Shown here: positions 7,527 through 15,944 of the stretch, in pieces | How positions within the stretch are numbered: the first letter of the stretch is position 1 | Layout of the letters: each line of letters opens with the position of its first letter | From: Pseudomonadota bacterium | GTDB lineage: Bacteria > Pseudomonadota > Gammaproteobacteria > Xanthomonadales > Xanthomonadaceae | DNA: 26,601 nt | NCBI GenBank assembly: GCA_023423605.1 | Contig: JAFAFF010000130.1 | Location: 1-26,601, forward strand | Direction: 5' to 3' | Notes under the pieces: generated by a model | Seen by the model: only the letters and a program-made list of their open reading frames with translations | Database searches by the model: none | Told to the model about the DNA's origin: nothing | Position numbers and translations under genes: made by a program

Positions 7527-7544
7527 TGCCGGCTTCTGCCGGCA
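7527..7544 (+). repeat. SMAG-like palindrome upstream of the adhesin
   Basis: TGCCGGC, loop TTCT, GCCGGCA form a perfect 7-bp stem, preceded by GTCG where complete elements of this class carry GTAG. It resembles a decayed single unit of the Stenotrophomonas GTAG palindrome family. It lies about 50 bp upstream of the adhesin start. Confidence 0.4.
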
Positions 7545-7592
7545 TGCCGCCAGACGGGTGCGCTTCGCCCTTCGAACGACCTGAGGTAGTGC

Positions 7593-10500
7593 ATGAACAA
7601 GATTTATCGTCGCGTCTGGAGCCGCTCGTTGCAGCAGCTTGTGGTGGCTTCCGAACTGGCACGTGGCAGCGGCCGCCAGGGCCGCCGCGCGCTGCTTTCT
7701 TCGAGTCTGTTGGCAGGTGCTCTGATGCTGCCCGCTGCCGGCGTCTTCGCGGCGGACATGGCAGGACAGCGGGATGAAGTCGATGCCGATGCGCATGCGC
7801 GGACCGACCCCACCCGCCTGCTGCAGCCGAATGAGACCGGGGAGGGCTATGTCGTCATTGTCGGTGACGAAGATGGTGGCGACGCCGCCATCGCCGAGGG
7901 CCAGGGCGCGGTCGCGGTGGGCGTGCAGGCATTCGCGCAGGGCAATGCCACCACCGCGGTCGGTTCGCTGGCGCAGGCCGTGGGCGTCGGCGCTTCCGCA
8001 TTCGGCCAGAACGCCGCGGCCTATGCTGATGCCGGTACGGCTATCGGCCAGAGCGCGCTGGTGACCGGACTGGGTAATACGGCGGTTGGTGCCAGCGCGG
8101 CGGCCGAGGGCGGGCAGGCCGCGACCGCGCTGGGTGCGCTGAGCGTGGCGGCCGCCGAAGGGTCGACGGCGGTGGGCGCAACCGCGCAGGCCTATGGACC
8201 GGGCAGCCTTGCCGCCGGTTTCAACGCAGGTACCAACAGCGAAGCCGGCATTGCGATCGGCGCCAACACGCGCGCCGTGGGTGGCGACTTCACCGTTGCC
8301 GTGGGCGGCCATGCAACGTCGCTTGGCGAGGGTGCGTCGGCGCTTGGCGCGGGCAGCCTGGCCGACGGCGCATACAGCACCGCACTGGGGCACCAGGCCG
8401 CGTCGGTCGGGGAAGGTGCGGTGGCACTTGGGGGCGCCGCATGGACCGATCTGGATGGCGATGGTGCGCCGGGCATGGGTGAAGCGACCTTTGCCAGCGG
8501 TACGCACGCGGTGGCGGTCGGCGCGCTGGCCGGTGCGGCCGGGGAGCAGGCCGTGGCCCTGGGTGGGAACGCCGAGGCCGAAGGCACTGGAGCGCTTGCC
8601 GCTGGCGGCAACAGCCTGACGCAGGGTGATGACAGCGTGGCGGTGGGCCACAACAGTGCAGCCACGGGGGCTGGCGCCAGCGCGGTGGGTGCCAGCGCGC
8701 TGGCCGCGGCCGACCAGGCCACGGCGCTGGGCGAAAGCGCGTTGGCGCTGGAAGAGGGCAGTCTCGCGGTGGGCAGTGGCGCCAATGCGCTGGCCCGTCA
8801 TGCCATCGCCCAGGGCCGCGGTGCAGTGGCCTCGGCCGATTCGTCGATCGCGCTCGGTGACGGCAGCACGGCCGAAGGCCCGGGCAGCATGGCGCTGGGT
8901 TCGCTTGCGGCATCGCGCGGCTACGCCAGTGTCGCGCTGGGAGGGCTTTCCCAGGCCAGCGGTACCAGCGCGGTGGCGCTCGGCGCCAGCGCGAATGCCG
9001 ACGGCGAATCCTCGGCGGCGCTCGGCGTGGGCGCACAGGCGTCAGGCGATTTTTCCAGTGCGCTGGGGGCACTGGCGTCGGCCAGCGGTGCGGGCGGCGT
9101 GGCGGTCGGAACCGATGCGCACGCCACCGGCTTTCGCGGCGTTGCGGTGGGCTATCTGGCTGAAGCGGCAAGCGATGGCGCGGTAGCAATTGGTGGGCAG
9201 TATGCCTGCCAGGGTATCTGTATCGCCGATACCACACAGGCGTTCGGCAGCAATTCGCTGGCCATCGGACCAGGATCGAAGGCAGCGGGCACCGACTCGG
9301 CTGCCGTGGGCGCGCTGGCGCAGGCGGTAGGCGATTACAGCCTGGCGGGCGGCACCGATTCCCGCGCCTACGGCAACAGTTCCGTGGCCCTGGGTCGCAA
9401 CGCAGTGGCCACCTCGGGCAACCAGATCGCGATCGGCAGCAATGCCCGGGCGCTGGGTAATGCCGATCCGGCGGTTGCCAGCAACCTCATCGCCATCGGC
9501 GCAGACAGCGTGGCTGATTACGCGAACGCCATTGCTTTCGGGGCCAGCGCGCGCGCGGATGGCCTTGCGTCATTGGCCTTCGGCTGGAAAGCGGCGGCCT
9601 CCGGAATGAATGCAGTGGCCATCGGCAGCAATGCGCAGGCCGATGCGCTGGGCGTTGCCCTGGGATCGACCGCATCGGCAACGACGCTGGGCACCGCCGT
9701 GGGCGGATCAGCGCATGCCACCGGCAATGCAGGTACTGCGCTGGGCAACATGGCCCATGCCGAAGGCACCAGCAGCGTCGCCGTCGGTCAGCTGAGCTAT
9801 GCGATGGGCGAACATGCGGCGGCCTTGGGCTCGGCGGCCGTGGCCGCCGCCGAGAACAGCACCGCTCTGGGCACGGCATGGGTGAAGGAACAGGCAACCG
9901 GCAGCGTGGCGCTGGGCAACGGCACGCTGGCGCAACGCGCGAACACGGTGTCGGTGGGTGCGGCTGAAGGATGGTACGACGCCCATGGCAACTACCATGA
10001 CGCATTCCAGCGGCAGATCACCGACGTGGCCGCCGGCACCGAGGATGGCGATGCGGTGAATCTGGCCCAGCTCAAGCAGGTTCAGGCCCAGGCCGATGGC
10101 GTGCGTTATCTCGCCGTACAGGGGCTTGGTGACGGCAGCGATGACGCACAGGCAAGTGGTGAAGGCGCCGCCGCGTTCGGTGCAGGCGCGCTTGCCGATG
10201 GGGACGGCAGCCTTTCGGCCGGCTATCAATCCGGTGCGTACGGCGACGGTGCAATGGCACTGGGCACGCAGTCGCTTGCGCTCGGTGATGACACCAGTGC
10301 GTTCGGTCGCGGCAGTACCGCTGCCGGCCCCTCCGGCAGCGCTTTCGGAGCGGGCGCCTACGCGGACGGCACCCGTGGTACGGCGATGGGTGCGATGTCC
10401 ACGGCGACGGGTGAGGAGACCACCGCAGTGGGTTACAACGCCATCGCCAACGGTATCGGCGGCACCGCGGTGGGGGCGGGGGCGCGGACCTATGACGGCG

Positions 10501-12206
10501 TTGCGCTGGGTACCGAATCGCGCGCCGATGGTCCGTTGTCCATTGCGGTCGGACCTGCGGCGCGCAGCACCGGCTTCGGATCGGTGGCGGTCGGCTTCAA
10601 CAACCGCGCCACCGGCAGTGACTCCACGGCGCTGGGAACCATTGCCTACGCCACTGCGGACCAGGCGACGGCGGTGGGCTATGGCACCGCGGCGGAGGCA
10701 GCCAGCGCGACCGCAGTGGGCTACGCCGCAAGGGCAACCGGAAGCTTCAGTTCGGCCTTCGGCCCGCTCTCGGGCGCCAGCGGTGACTACGCGATAAGCC
10801 TTGGTGCGTTCGCCAAGGCGAACGGGTACGGTTCGATGGCCCAGGGTCTGTTCGCACAGGCTGACGCCGAGAACGCGATTGCAATGGGCCGATCATCGGC
10901 CGCCGGTGGCATCGGTGCCATCGCGCTGGGTGCAGCTGCGAAGGCCACTGCCGACAACAGCGTTGCGCTGGGTGCTGGCGCGCTGGCCGACCGTCCCGAC
11001 AGCGTGTCGGTAGGCGTGTCCGGTGGAGAACGGCAGATCGTCAACGTGGCCGACGCCACCGGCGACACCGACGCGGTGAACAAGCGCCAGCTCGATTCGG
11101 CCATCGCAGGCGTCGGTGGTGATCTGGGCGATCTGGCCGCGGTGGCGGTGCGCTATGACGGCGAGGACAGGCAGCGCATCAGCCTTGCCGGTGAGCAGGG
11201 AACCACCATCGGCAATCTCAAGGCGGGTGCCGCGCGCGACGAGGCGGTCAACGTGGAGCAGCTCGATGGGGTGGCGCGTGCGCTCGGCGGTGGCGCGCAG
11301 TTGGGCGGCGATGGTCAGCTGGTGGGGCCGGTCTACACCGTGCAGGGTGTGCGCTTCGGCAACGTCGGTGGTGCGCTCGGTGCACTGGATGGGGCGCTGG
11401 GCGGACTGGATGCACGTGTGGGCGCACTGGAGGCGGGCGGCGGCTCGCCTGGCCCGGGTCCGGGCAATGGCGGTATTCCTGTCGGGCAGGGGGATGGCCT
11501 GGCGTTGGGCGACGACAGCCTGGCGCAGGATCGGAACGACACTGCGGTAGGTGGCGGTGCCAGTGCCGGCGCCTCCAACAGCACGGCGGTCGGCAGCAAC
11601 AGCAGCGCACTTGCCGGTGCCGACAACGCGGTGGTACTTGGCGCCGACAGCACGGTGAGCGCTTCCGGCGGCACGGCACTGGGGCAGGGGGCAACGGCTG
11701 CCGCGGCCGGGTCGGTGGCCATTGGACAGGGCTCGGTGGCGACCGAGGAAAACACCGTGTCGATGGGCGCACCGGGCAGCGAGCGTCGCGTGGCCAATGT
11801 TGCCGCAGGCGTCAACGGCACCGACGCGGCGAACGTGGCACAGGTGCAGGCCGGCGATGCGCAGACGCTCAGCGCGGCCCGCAGCTACACCGACTCCCGT
11901 TTCCAGGCGCTGGATGACCGCTTCACGGAAGTCACCCGTGACATCGACCACCGCCTTGGCCTGCAGGACAAGCGTATCGACCGTCAGGGCGCGATGAGCT
12001 CGGCGATGATGAACATGGCCATCAACGCCTCCGGAAGTCGCAGTCCACGCGGTCGCGTTGCCGTGGGCGCCGGCTGGCAGAACGGTGCGCAGGCCCTGTC
12101 GGTCGGCTACGGCAAGCAGATCGGCGAGCGAGCCAGTTTCAGCCTCGGCGGCGCCTTCAGTGGCGACGACCGCTCCGCCGGCGTCGGCTTCGGCATCGAC
12201 CTTTGA
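7593..12206 (+). CDS. YadA-like trimeric autotransporter adhesin
   Basis: Outer-membrane-anchored, surface-exposed adhesin of 1537 aa (type Vc secretion). Residues 1-24 match the extended signal peptide region (MNKIYRRVWSRSLQQLVVAS), followed by a hydrophobic signal ending near VFAADM. Most of the protein is YadA head repeats of about 14 residues, of the form ALG..A.A.G..SVA. Head 1 spans about 105-783, with a neck at NTVSVG (784) and DAVNLAQLKQV. Head 2 runs to DSVSVG (about 1136), followed by GTTIGNLKAGA and DEAVNVEQL. After a Pro/Gly linker (SPGPGPGNGG) a short head 3 leads to NTVSMG (about 1387), a short coiled coil (LDDRFTEVTRDIDHRLGLQ) and the beta-barrel anchor ending GVGFGIDL. An EF-hand-like loop sits at 286-297 and two cysteines at 539 and 543. 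GAGG precedes the ATG by about 6 nt. Two subtilase genes follow. Binding partner unknown. Confidence 0.96.
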   Translation: MNKIYRRVWSRSLQQLVVASELARGSGRQGRRALLSSSLLAGALMLPAAGVFAADMAGQRDEVDADAHARTDPTRLLQPNETGEGYVVIVGDEDGGDAAIAEGQGAVAVGVQAFAQGNATTAVGSLAQAVGVGASAFGQNAAAYADAGTAIGQSALVTGLGNTAVGASAAAEGGQAATALGALSVAAAEGSTAVGATAQAYGPGSLAAGFNAGTNSEAGIAIGANTRAVGGDFTVAVGGHATSLGEGASALGAGSLADGAYSTALGHQAASVGEGAVALGGAAWTDLDGDGAPGMGEATFASGTHAVAVGALAGAAGEQAVALGGNAEAEGTGALAAGGNSLTQGDDSVAVGHNSAATGAGASAVGASALAAADQATALGESALALEEGSLAVGSGANALARHAIAQGRGAVASADSSIALGDGSTAEGPGSMALGSLAASRGYASVALGGLSQASGTSAVALGASANADGESSAALGVGAQASGDFSSALGALASASGAGGVAVGTDAHATGFRGVAVGYLAEAASDGAVAIGGQYACQGICIADTTQAFGSNSLAIGPGSKAAGTDSAAVGALAQAVGDYSLAGGTDSRAYGNSSVALGRNAVATSGNQIAIGSNARALGNADPAVASNLIAIGADSVADYANAIAFGASARADGLASLAFGWKAAASGMNAVAIGSNAQADALGVALGSTASATTLGTAVGGSAHATGNAGTALGNMAHAEGTSSVAVGQLSYAMGEHAAALGSAAVAAAENSTALGTAWVKEQATGSVALGNGTLAQRANTVSVGAAEGWYDAHGNYHDAFQRQITDVAAGTEDGDAVNLAQLKQVQAQADGVRYLAVQGLGDGSDDAQASGEGAAAFGAGALADGDGSLSAGYQSGAYGDGAMALGTQSLALGDDTSAFGRGSTAAGPSGSAFGAGAYADGTRGTAMGAMSTATGEETTAVGYNAIANGIGGTAVGAGARTYDGVALGTESRADGPLSIAVGPAARSTGFGSVAVGFNNRATGSDSTALGTIAYATADQATAVGYGTAAEAASATAVGYAARATGSFSSAFGPLSGASGDYAISLGAFAKANGYGSMAQGLFAQADAENAIAMGRSSAAGGIGAIALGAAAKATADNSVALGAGALADRPDSVSVGVSGGERQIVNVADATGDTDAVNKRQLDSAIAGVGGDLGDLAAVAVRYDGEDRQRISLAGEQGTTIGNLKAGAARDEAVNVEQLDGVARALGGGAQLGGDGQLVGPVYTVQGVRFGNVGGALGALDGALGGLDARVGALEAGGGSPGPGPGNGGIPVGQGDGLALGDDSLAQDRNDTAVGGGASAGASNSTAVGSNSSALAGADNAVVLGADSTVSASGGTALGQGATAAAAGSVAIGQGSVATEENTVSMGAPGSERRVANVAAGVNGTDAANVAQVQAGDAQTLSAARSYTDSRFQALDDRFTEVTRDIDHRLGLQDKRIDRQGAMSSAMMNMAINASGSRSPRGRVAVGAGWQNGAQALSVGYGKQIGERASFSLGGAFSGDDRSAGVGFGIDL
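7905..9941 (+). repeat. Coding repeat tract: head 1 of the adhesin
   Basis: Roughly 42-bp units encode the degenerate 14-residue left-handed parallel beta-roll repeat (A-[LV]-G pattern). At DNA level the units have drifted: the recurring motif is GCG(G/C)TGGG, but long exact copies are not obvious. This argues for an old, diversified array and not a recent expansion. Related shorter tracts lie at about 10160-11000 and 11500-11750. Confidence 0.8.
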
Positions 12207-12211
12207 TGACA

Positions 12212-12234
12212 ACAGGCCGCCCGGCGCGGCCTGT
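12212..12234 (+). terminator. Stem-loop between adhesin and first subtilase gene
   Basis: ACAGGCCGC and GCGGCCTGT form a perfect 9-bp stem around a 5-nt CCGGC loop, starting just after the adhesin stop. No T-tract follows, so a classical intrinsic terminator is not shown. It could be a Rho-type 3' end, a partial terminator, or an RNA-processing or stability element. The subtilase ATG lies 22 nt after it. Confidence 0.5.
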
Positions 12235-12256
12235 CCCACCTGACAGAGAAAACAAC

Positions 12257-14041
12257 ATGACGTCCTGGAATCCCGGGCGGAACAGCATGCTTGCTGCCGC
12301 CATCGCGCTCACCCTTGCCACCTCTCCCGCTTCCGCGGCGGTTGCCAGCGGCAGCGTCCATGAAACTCCATCCATCGATGCGCCAGGGCAGGGTGCGCAA
12401 CACTTCATCGTCAAATTCCGTCAGGACACTGCCCCGGCCATCGCAGCTACGGTCGCCGATGCAACGCTGGCGGGCGCGGTGTCACGCAGCATGCCCGCGC
12501 GCGCAATGCCGACCTCCCTGCGTGTCGCCCGCCGTACAGGCACCGGGGCACGGACGGTGGTGGCCTCACGAGCGCTGAACGCGGCGGAAAGTCGTGCCCT
12601 GGTGGAAGAGCTGGGCAAGGACCCACAGGTTGAATACGCACAGATCGATTACCGCCTGCATACGCTGGGTACGCTTCCGGACGATCCTGCCCTGCCGACC
12701 TATCAGTGGGACATGCTGGATACCGTCGGTGGCATCCATGCGCCTGTCGCATGGGAAACAACCCGTGGCGAAGGCGTAGTCATCGCTGTGCTCGATACCG
12801 GCGTGCTGCAGCATTCGGACCTGGCTGCCAATCTGGTGGCGGGCTACGATCTGGTCACCTTGGGAGGCATGGACGGCGACGGGCGCGACCCGGACGCCAC
12901 CGACCCGGGCACCAATGCCGACGGCACCTGTTCGAGTCCCAGTTCCTGGCATGGTACGCATGTCGCCGGAACCGTCGCGGCGATCGGCAACAATGCCCAG
13001 GGTATCGCCGGAACCGCGTGGCGTGCCCAGGTACAGCCGGTGCGGGTGCTCGGCGCCTGTGGAAGTGGCGCCATCTCCGACATTGCCGATGGGGTCGTCT
13101 GGGCCTCTGGCGGCCATCTGGAAGGCATCCCCGATAATCCCCGTCCGGCCGATGTGATCAACATGAGCCTGGGGGGCGATGTCGCCTGCACGAGCACGCC
13201 GGACCTGCAGAAGGCGATCGACGATGCGGTGTCACGCGGAACCACGGTGGTGGTTGCCGCCGGCAACTCCGGTCGCGACGTGTCAGGAGCCACGCCTGCC
13301 GGGTGCAACAACGTGATCGCGGTGGGAGCAACCGATTTCCAGGGGAATCGCGCCAGCTACAGCAGCTTCGGCCTCGGCGTGGCCGTGTCCGCCCCGGGCG
13401 GAGACGACGACGCTTCGGCGGGTGTGTCCGAAGGCCTGGTCTGGTCTACCGGCGACAGCGGCGAGACCACCGCGCACAACGACAACATCCTGATCAGCAT
13501 GGCGGGGACATCGATGGCCGCACCCCATGTCTCGGGGATCGTCGCCTTGATGCAGTCGGCAGCGGTTGCTGCCACCGGCCAGGCGCTGACGCCCCTGCAG
13601 GTATCGACGATGCTCAAGCAGTCGGCTCGTCCTTTCCCGATGGAACAGAGCCAGCCGATGGGTAACGGCATCGCTGATGCCTCCCGCGCCGTGCTGATGG
13701 CGACCGGACAGCCGCTGCCCGAGCCCCCTACGCTGGCGCTCGTCAACGGTGTTGCGTTGGCGGGACAGTCAGGTGAGTCGCAGCTCTCGCGGACCTATTC
13801 CATCGAGGTGCCTGCCGGCGCACGGACGCTGAACCTGCGCACGATGGGCGGAACAGGCGATGTGACCCTGTATGCCTCGGCAGGCGTCGTGCCCGAGGTC
13901 GACAACGCGCAGTACCGCTCCGGCAGGCCGGGCACGGCCGAGGCAATCGTCATAAATCGCCCTGCGCCAGGCACGTGGTATCTGCGCGTTGCCGGCGAGA
14001 GCCAATACCGTGGCGTCAGCGTACTGGGCCTGGCCCGATGA
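12257..14041 (+). CDS. Secreted S8 subtilisin-like serine protease with PPC-like domain (copy 1)
   Basis: Extracellular or periplasmic serine endopeptidase of 594 aa. Signal peptide about 1-28 (ends ATSPASA). Residues 45-135 look like an I9-type inhibitory propeptide (QHFIVKFRQD; LGKDPQVEYAQID). The catalytic triad is Asp180 (VIAVLDTGV), His232 (SWHGTHVAGTVAA) and Ser419 (GTSMAAPHVSG), with the oxyanion Asn337 in VAAGNSG. The Asp/Gly-rich insert MDGDGRDPDATDPGTNADG (205-223) suggests calcium binding. Residues 500-594 form a pre-peptidase C-terminal type domain (GTWYLRVAGE). Cys311 and Cys350 are conserved with copy 2; Cys225 and Cys268 occur only here. The ATG at 12257 is preferred over an upstream in-frame ATG at 12203 because GAGAAA precedes it and a clean signal peptide begins there. 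Export is probably Sec followed by type II secretion. It is similar in type to the StmPr proteases of S. maltophilia. Confidence 0.95.
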   Translation: MTSWNPGRNSMLAAAIALTLATSPASAAVASGSVHETPSIDAPGQGAQHFIVKFRQDTAPAIAATVADATLAGAVSRSMPARAMPTSLRVARRTGTGARTVVASRALNAAESRALVEELGKDPQVEYAQIDYRLHTLGTLPDDPALPTYQWDMLDTVGGIHAPVAWETTRGEGVVIAVLDTGVLQHSDLAANLVAGYDLVTLGGMDGDGRDPDATDPGTNADGTCSSPSSWHGTHVAGTVAAIGNNAQGIAGTAWRAQVQPVRVLGACGSGAISDIADGVVWASGGHLEGIPDNPRPADVINMSLGGDVACTSTPDLQKAIDDAVSRGTTVVVAAGNSGRDVSGATPAGCNNVIAVGATDFQGNRASYSSFGLGVAVSAPGGDDDASAGVSEGLVWSTGDSGETTAHNDNILISMAGTSMAAPHVSGIVALMQSAAVAATGQALTPLQVSTMLKQSARPFPMEQSQPMGNGIADASRAVLMATGQPLPEPPTLALVNGVALAGQSGESQLSRTYSIEVPAGARTLNLRTMGGTGDVTLYASAGVVPEVDNAQYRSGRPGTAEAIVINRPAPGTWYLRVAGESQYRGVSVLGLAR

Positions 14042-14111
14042 GCACGTCCTATCCGCGCGGGTGCCGCCCACGCAGCGTCATTTTCACTGCTTTCCACGGG
14101 GAAACATCACG

Positions 14112-15923
14112 ATGAAGCTCATTCCCTCCCGTCGTCCGGGTGGTTTCCTGGCCGGGGCGATAGCCGTCGTGCTGGCCAGCACGCCTGCCCTCGCTGTCCC
14201 TGGTGCATCACCGGCGCGCAGCGATCGCATGGCCGTTTCCAGCGTGCCTGCGGCGGAAACCACGGTTGACCGGTTCATTGTCCGGTACCGCGATGGCGCA
14301 CGGACGTTGTCGGCGCCGGGTCATCTGCCCGCCCTGTTCGATGCGGCGCTGGCGCGTGCGCTGCCGGGGACGCGTGCAGTGGCGGGTGGTGGCATGCCCA
14401 CCTCCCGGCATCTGCGTCACCTGGGCGTCGGCAGCGATCTTTTCCAGGTGTCGCGTGGCCTGGACCGTGCCGAAACCGCAGCACTGCTGGCCCACCTGCG
14501 CAGCGATCCACAGGTGCAGTACGCACAGCCGGATCGTCGCAAGCATCGATTCGATATCTTCCCGGACGATACGTACTACGCGCTGCAATGGCATTACAGC
14601 AATCCGCGTTCCGGCATCCATGCGCCTGCGGCCTGGGACGCCGCCAGCGGCCAGGGCGTGGTGGTTGCGGTACTGGATACCGGCTATCTCGACCATCAGG
14701 ACCTTGCCGCCAACCTGGTCCCTGGCTATGACTTCATCGCCGATCCGGACGTTGGCAATGATGGTGATGGCCGCGATCCGGACGCTCATGACACGGGTGA
14801 CGCTGAGGGCGACAACCGCAGCAGTTTCCATGGCACGCACGTGGCCGGAACGGTGGCGGCAGTCACCAACAACCAGTCGCACGTGGCGGGTGTGGCGTGG
14901 GGAGCGAAGGTGCAGCCGGTACGCGTGCTGGGCAAGGGCGGTGGTTACAGTTCCGACATCGCCGATGCGATCATCTGGGCTTCGGGCGGGCATGTCGACG
15001 GCGTACCGGACAATGCGTCCCCCGCCGAGGTGATCAACCTCAGCCTGGGCGGCGAAGGCACCTGCGCCGAGGACCCGGTTACCCAGGAAGCCATCGACGG
15101 TGCCATCGCCCGCGGTGTCACCGTGGTGGTGGCCGCCGGCAACAGCAACGCGCCGGCGTCGGCATTCTCGCCGGCAAGTTGCAGTGGTGTCATCGCGGTG
15201 GGCGCGACCGGCTACACCGGCGCGCGGGCGTCATACTCCAACTACGGACCGGTGGTCGCATTGTCGGCGCCGGGTGGCGACGATGTGGATGCGGACTCCA
15301 ACAACAACTACATCTGGTCGCTGGGCAACAGTGGACTGCAGACGCCCGATCCCAGTCCGGCCGGTGACAGGACAATCGGCATGCAGGGCACTTCGATGGC
15401 GAGCCCGCATGTGGCCGCGGTGGTTGCGCTGATGCAGAGTGCGGCAGCGGCCGCCGGGCGCGAGCCACTCACGCCGCAGCAGGTCCGGAGCGTGCTGCGT
15501 GGCACGGCAGCCCCGTTCGTGGTGGCGCCGCCAGGCAACCGCAGCATGGGCGCAGGCATTGTCGACGCTGCTGCGGCGGTGCAGGCCGCCATGCACGAGT
15601 TGCCCGATGATCCCAGCGAGCTGCTGGTGAACCGGGTGGCCCAGGGAGGGCAGAGCGGCACCGCCGGCGAAGAGCGGCAGTTCCGCGTGCAAGTGCCGGC
15701 GGGTACGGCAGTGCTCAACCTGCGTACCTTCGGCGGCAGCGGCGATGTGTCGCTGTACGTGGCGCATGACCGCCCGGCATCGGCGGCCAGCCATGACGCC
15801 CGCTCACAGAAGGCGGGCAATGCCGAAACGGTGCAGGTGATCCGGCCGCAGGCGGGGACCTGGTACATGGACGTGGTGGGCGAAACCGAGTTCGAAGGTG
15901 TGTCCGTAATGGCGGTGTATTGA
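14112..15923 (+). CDS. Secreted S8 subtilisin-like serine protease with PPC-like domain (copy 2)
   Basis: A 603-aa paralogue of the preceding protease, in the same orientation after 70 bp. Signal peptide about 1-28 (GFLAGAIAVVLASTPALA), propeptide about 50-145 (DRFIVRYRDG; LRSDPQVQYAQPD). The triad is Asp189 (VVAVLDTGY), His240 (SSFHGTHVAGTVAA) and Ser428 (GTSMASPHVAA), with oxyanion Asn344 in VAAGNSN. The Asp-rich loop DPDVGNDGDGRDPDAHDTG (211-229) parallels copy 1. The C-terminal PPC-like domain (about 510-603) ends with TWYMDVVGETEFEGVSVMAVY. It has only two cysteines in the mature part, 318 and 357, 39 apart exactly as in copy 1. The ATG at 14112 has GGGGAAA about 9 nt upstream. An SMAG doublet begins 22 bp after the stop. 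The pair most likely arose by tandem duplication followed by divergence. Confidence 0.95.
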   Translation: MKLIPSRRPGGFLAGAIAVVLASTPALAVPGASPARSDRMAVSSVPAAETTVDRFIVRYRDGARTLSAPGHLPALFDAALARALPGTRAVAGGGMPTSRHLRHLGVGSDLFQVSRGLDRAETAALLAHLRSDPQVQYAQPDRRKHRFDIFPDDTYYALQWHYSNPRSGIHAPAAWDAASGQGVVVAVLDTGYLDHQDLAANLVPGYDFIADPDVGNDGDGRDPDAHDTGDAEGDNRSSFHGTHVAGTVAAVTNNQSHVAGVAWGAKVQPVRVLGKGGGYSSDIADAIIWASGGHVDGVPDNASPAEVINLSLGGEGTCAEDPVTQEAIDGAIARGVTVVVAAGNSNAPASAFSPASCSGVIAVGATGYTGARASYSNYGPVVALSAPGGDDVDADSNNNYIWSLGNSGLQTPDPSPAGDRTIGMQGTSMASPHVAAVVALMQSAAAAAGREPLTPQQVRSVLRGTAAPFVVAPPGNRSMGAGIVDAAAAVQAAMHELPDDPSELLVNRVAQGGQSGTAGEERQFRVQVPAGTAVLNLRTFGGSGDVSLYVAHDRPASAASHDARSQKAGNAETVQVIRPQAGTWYMDVVGETEFEGVSVMAVY

Positions 15924-15944
15924 ATATCCGCGCGACCAGGCCAT

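Noticed and set aside
7356..8801. 481-aa minus-strand frame overlapping the adhesin 5' end
   Set aside because: It is antisense to strongly recognisable head repeats and has no start signal or known motif. The open frame follows from the repeat's GC bias.
7905..9941. Head-repeat tract considered as a CRISPR-like or tandem-satellite array
   Set aside because: The periodicity is about 42 bp, in frame, and degenerate at DNA level while conserved as protein. It encodes the YadA beta-roll.
10893..12239. 448-aa minus-strand frame antisense to the adhesin 3' part
   Set aside because: It is antisense to the neck and anchor domains and shows no domain signature of its own.
12203..12256. Upstream in-frame start for subtilase copy 1, overlapping the adhesin stop
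   Set aside because: The added residues (MMTTGRPARPVPPDRENN) derive from the hairpin and would precede the signal peptide. GAGAAA before 12257 supports the later start.
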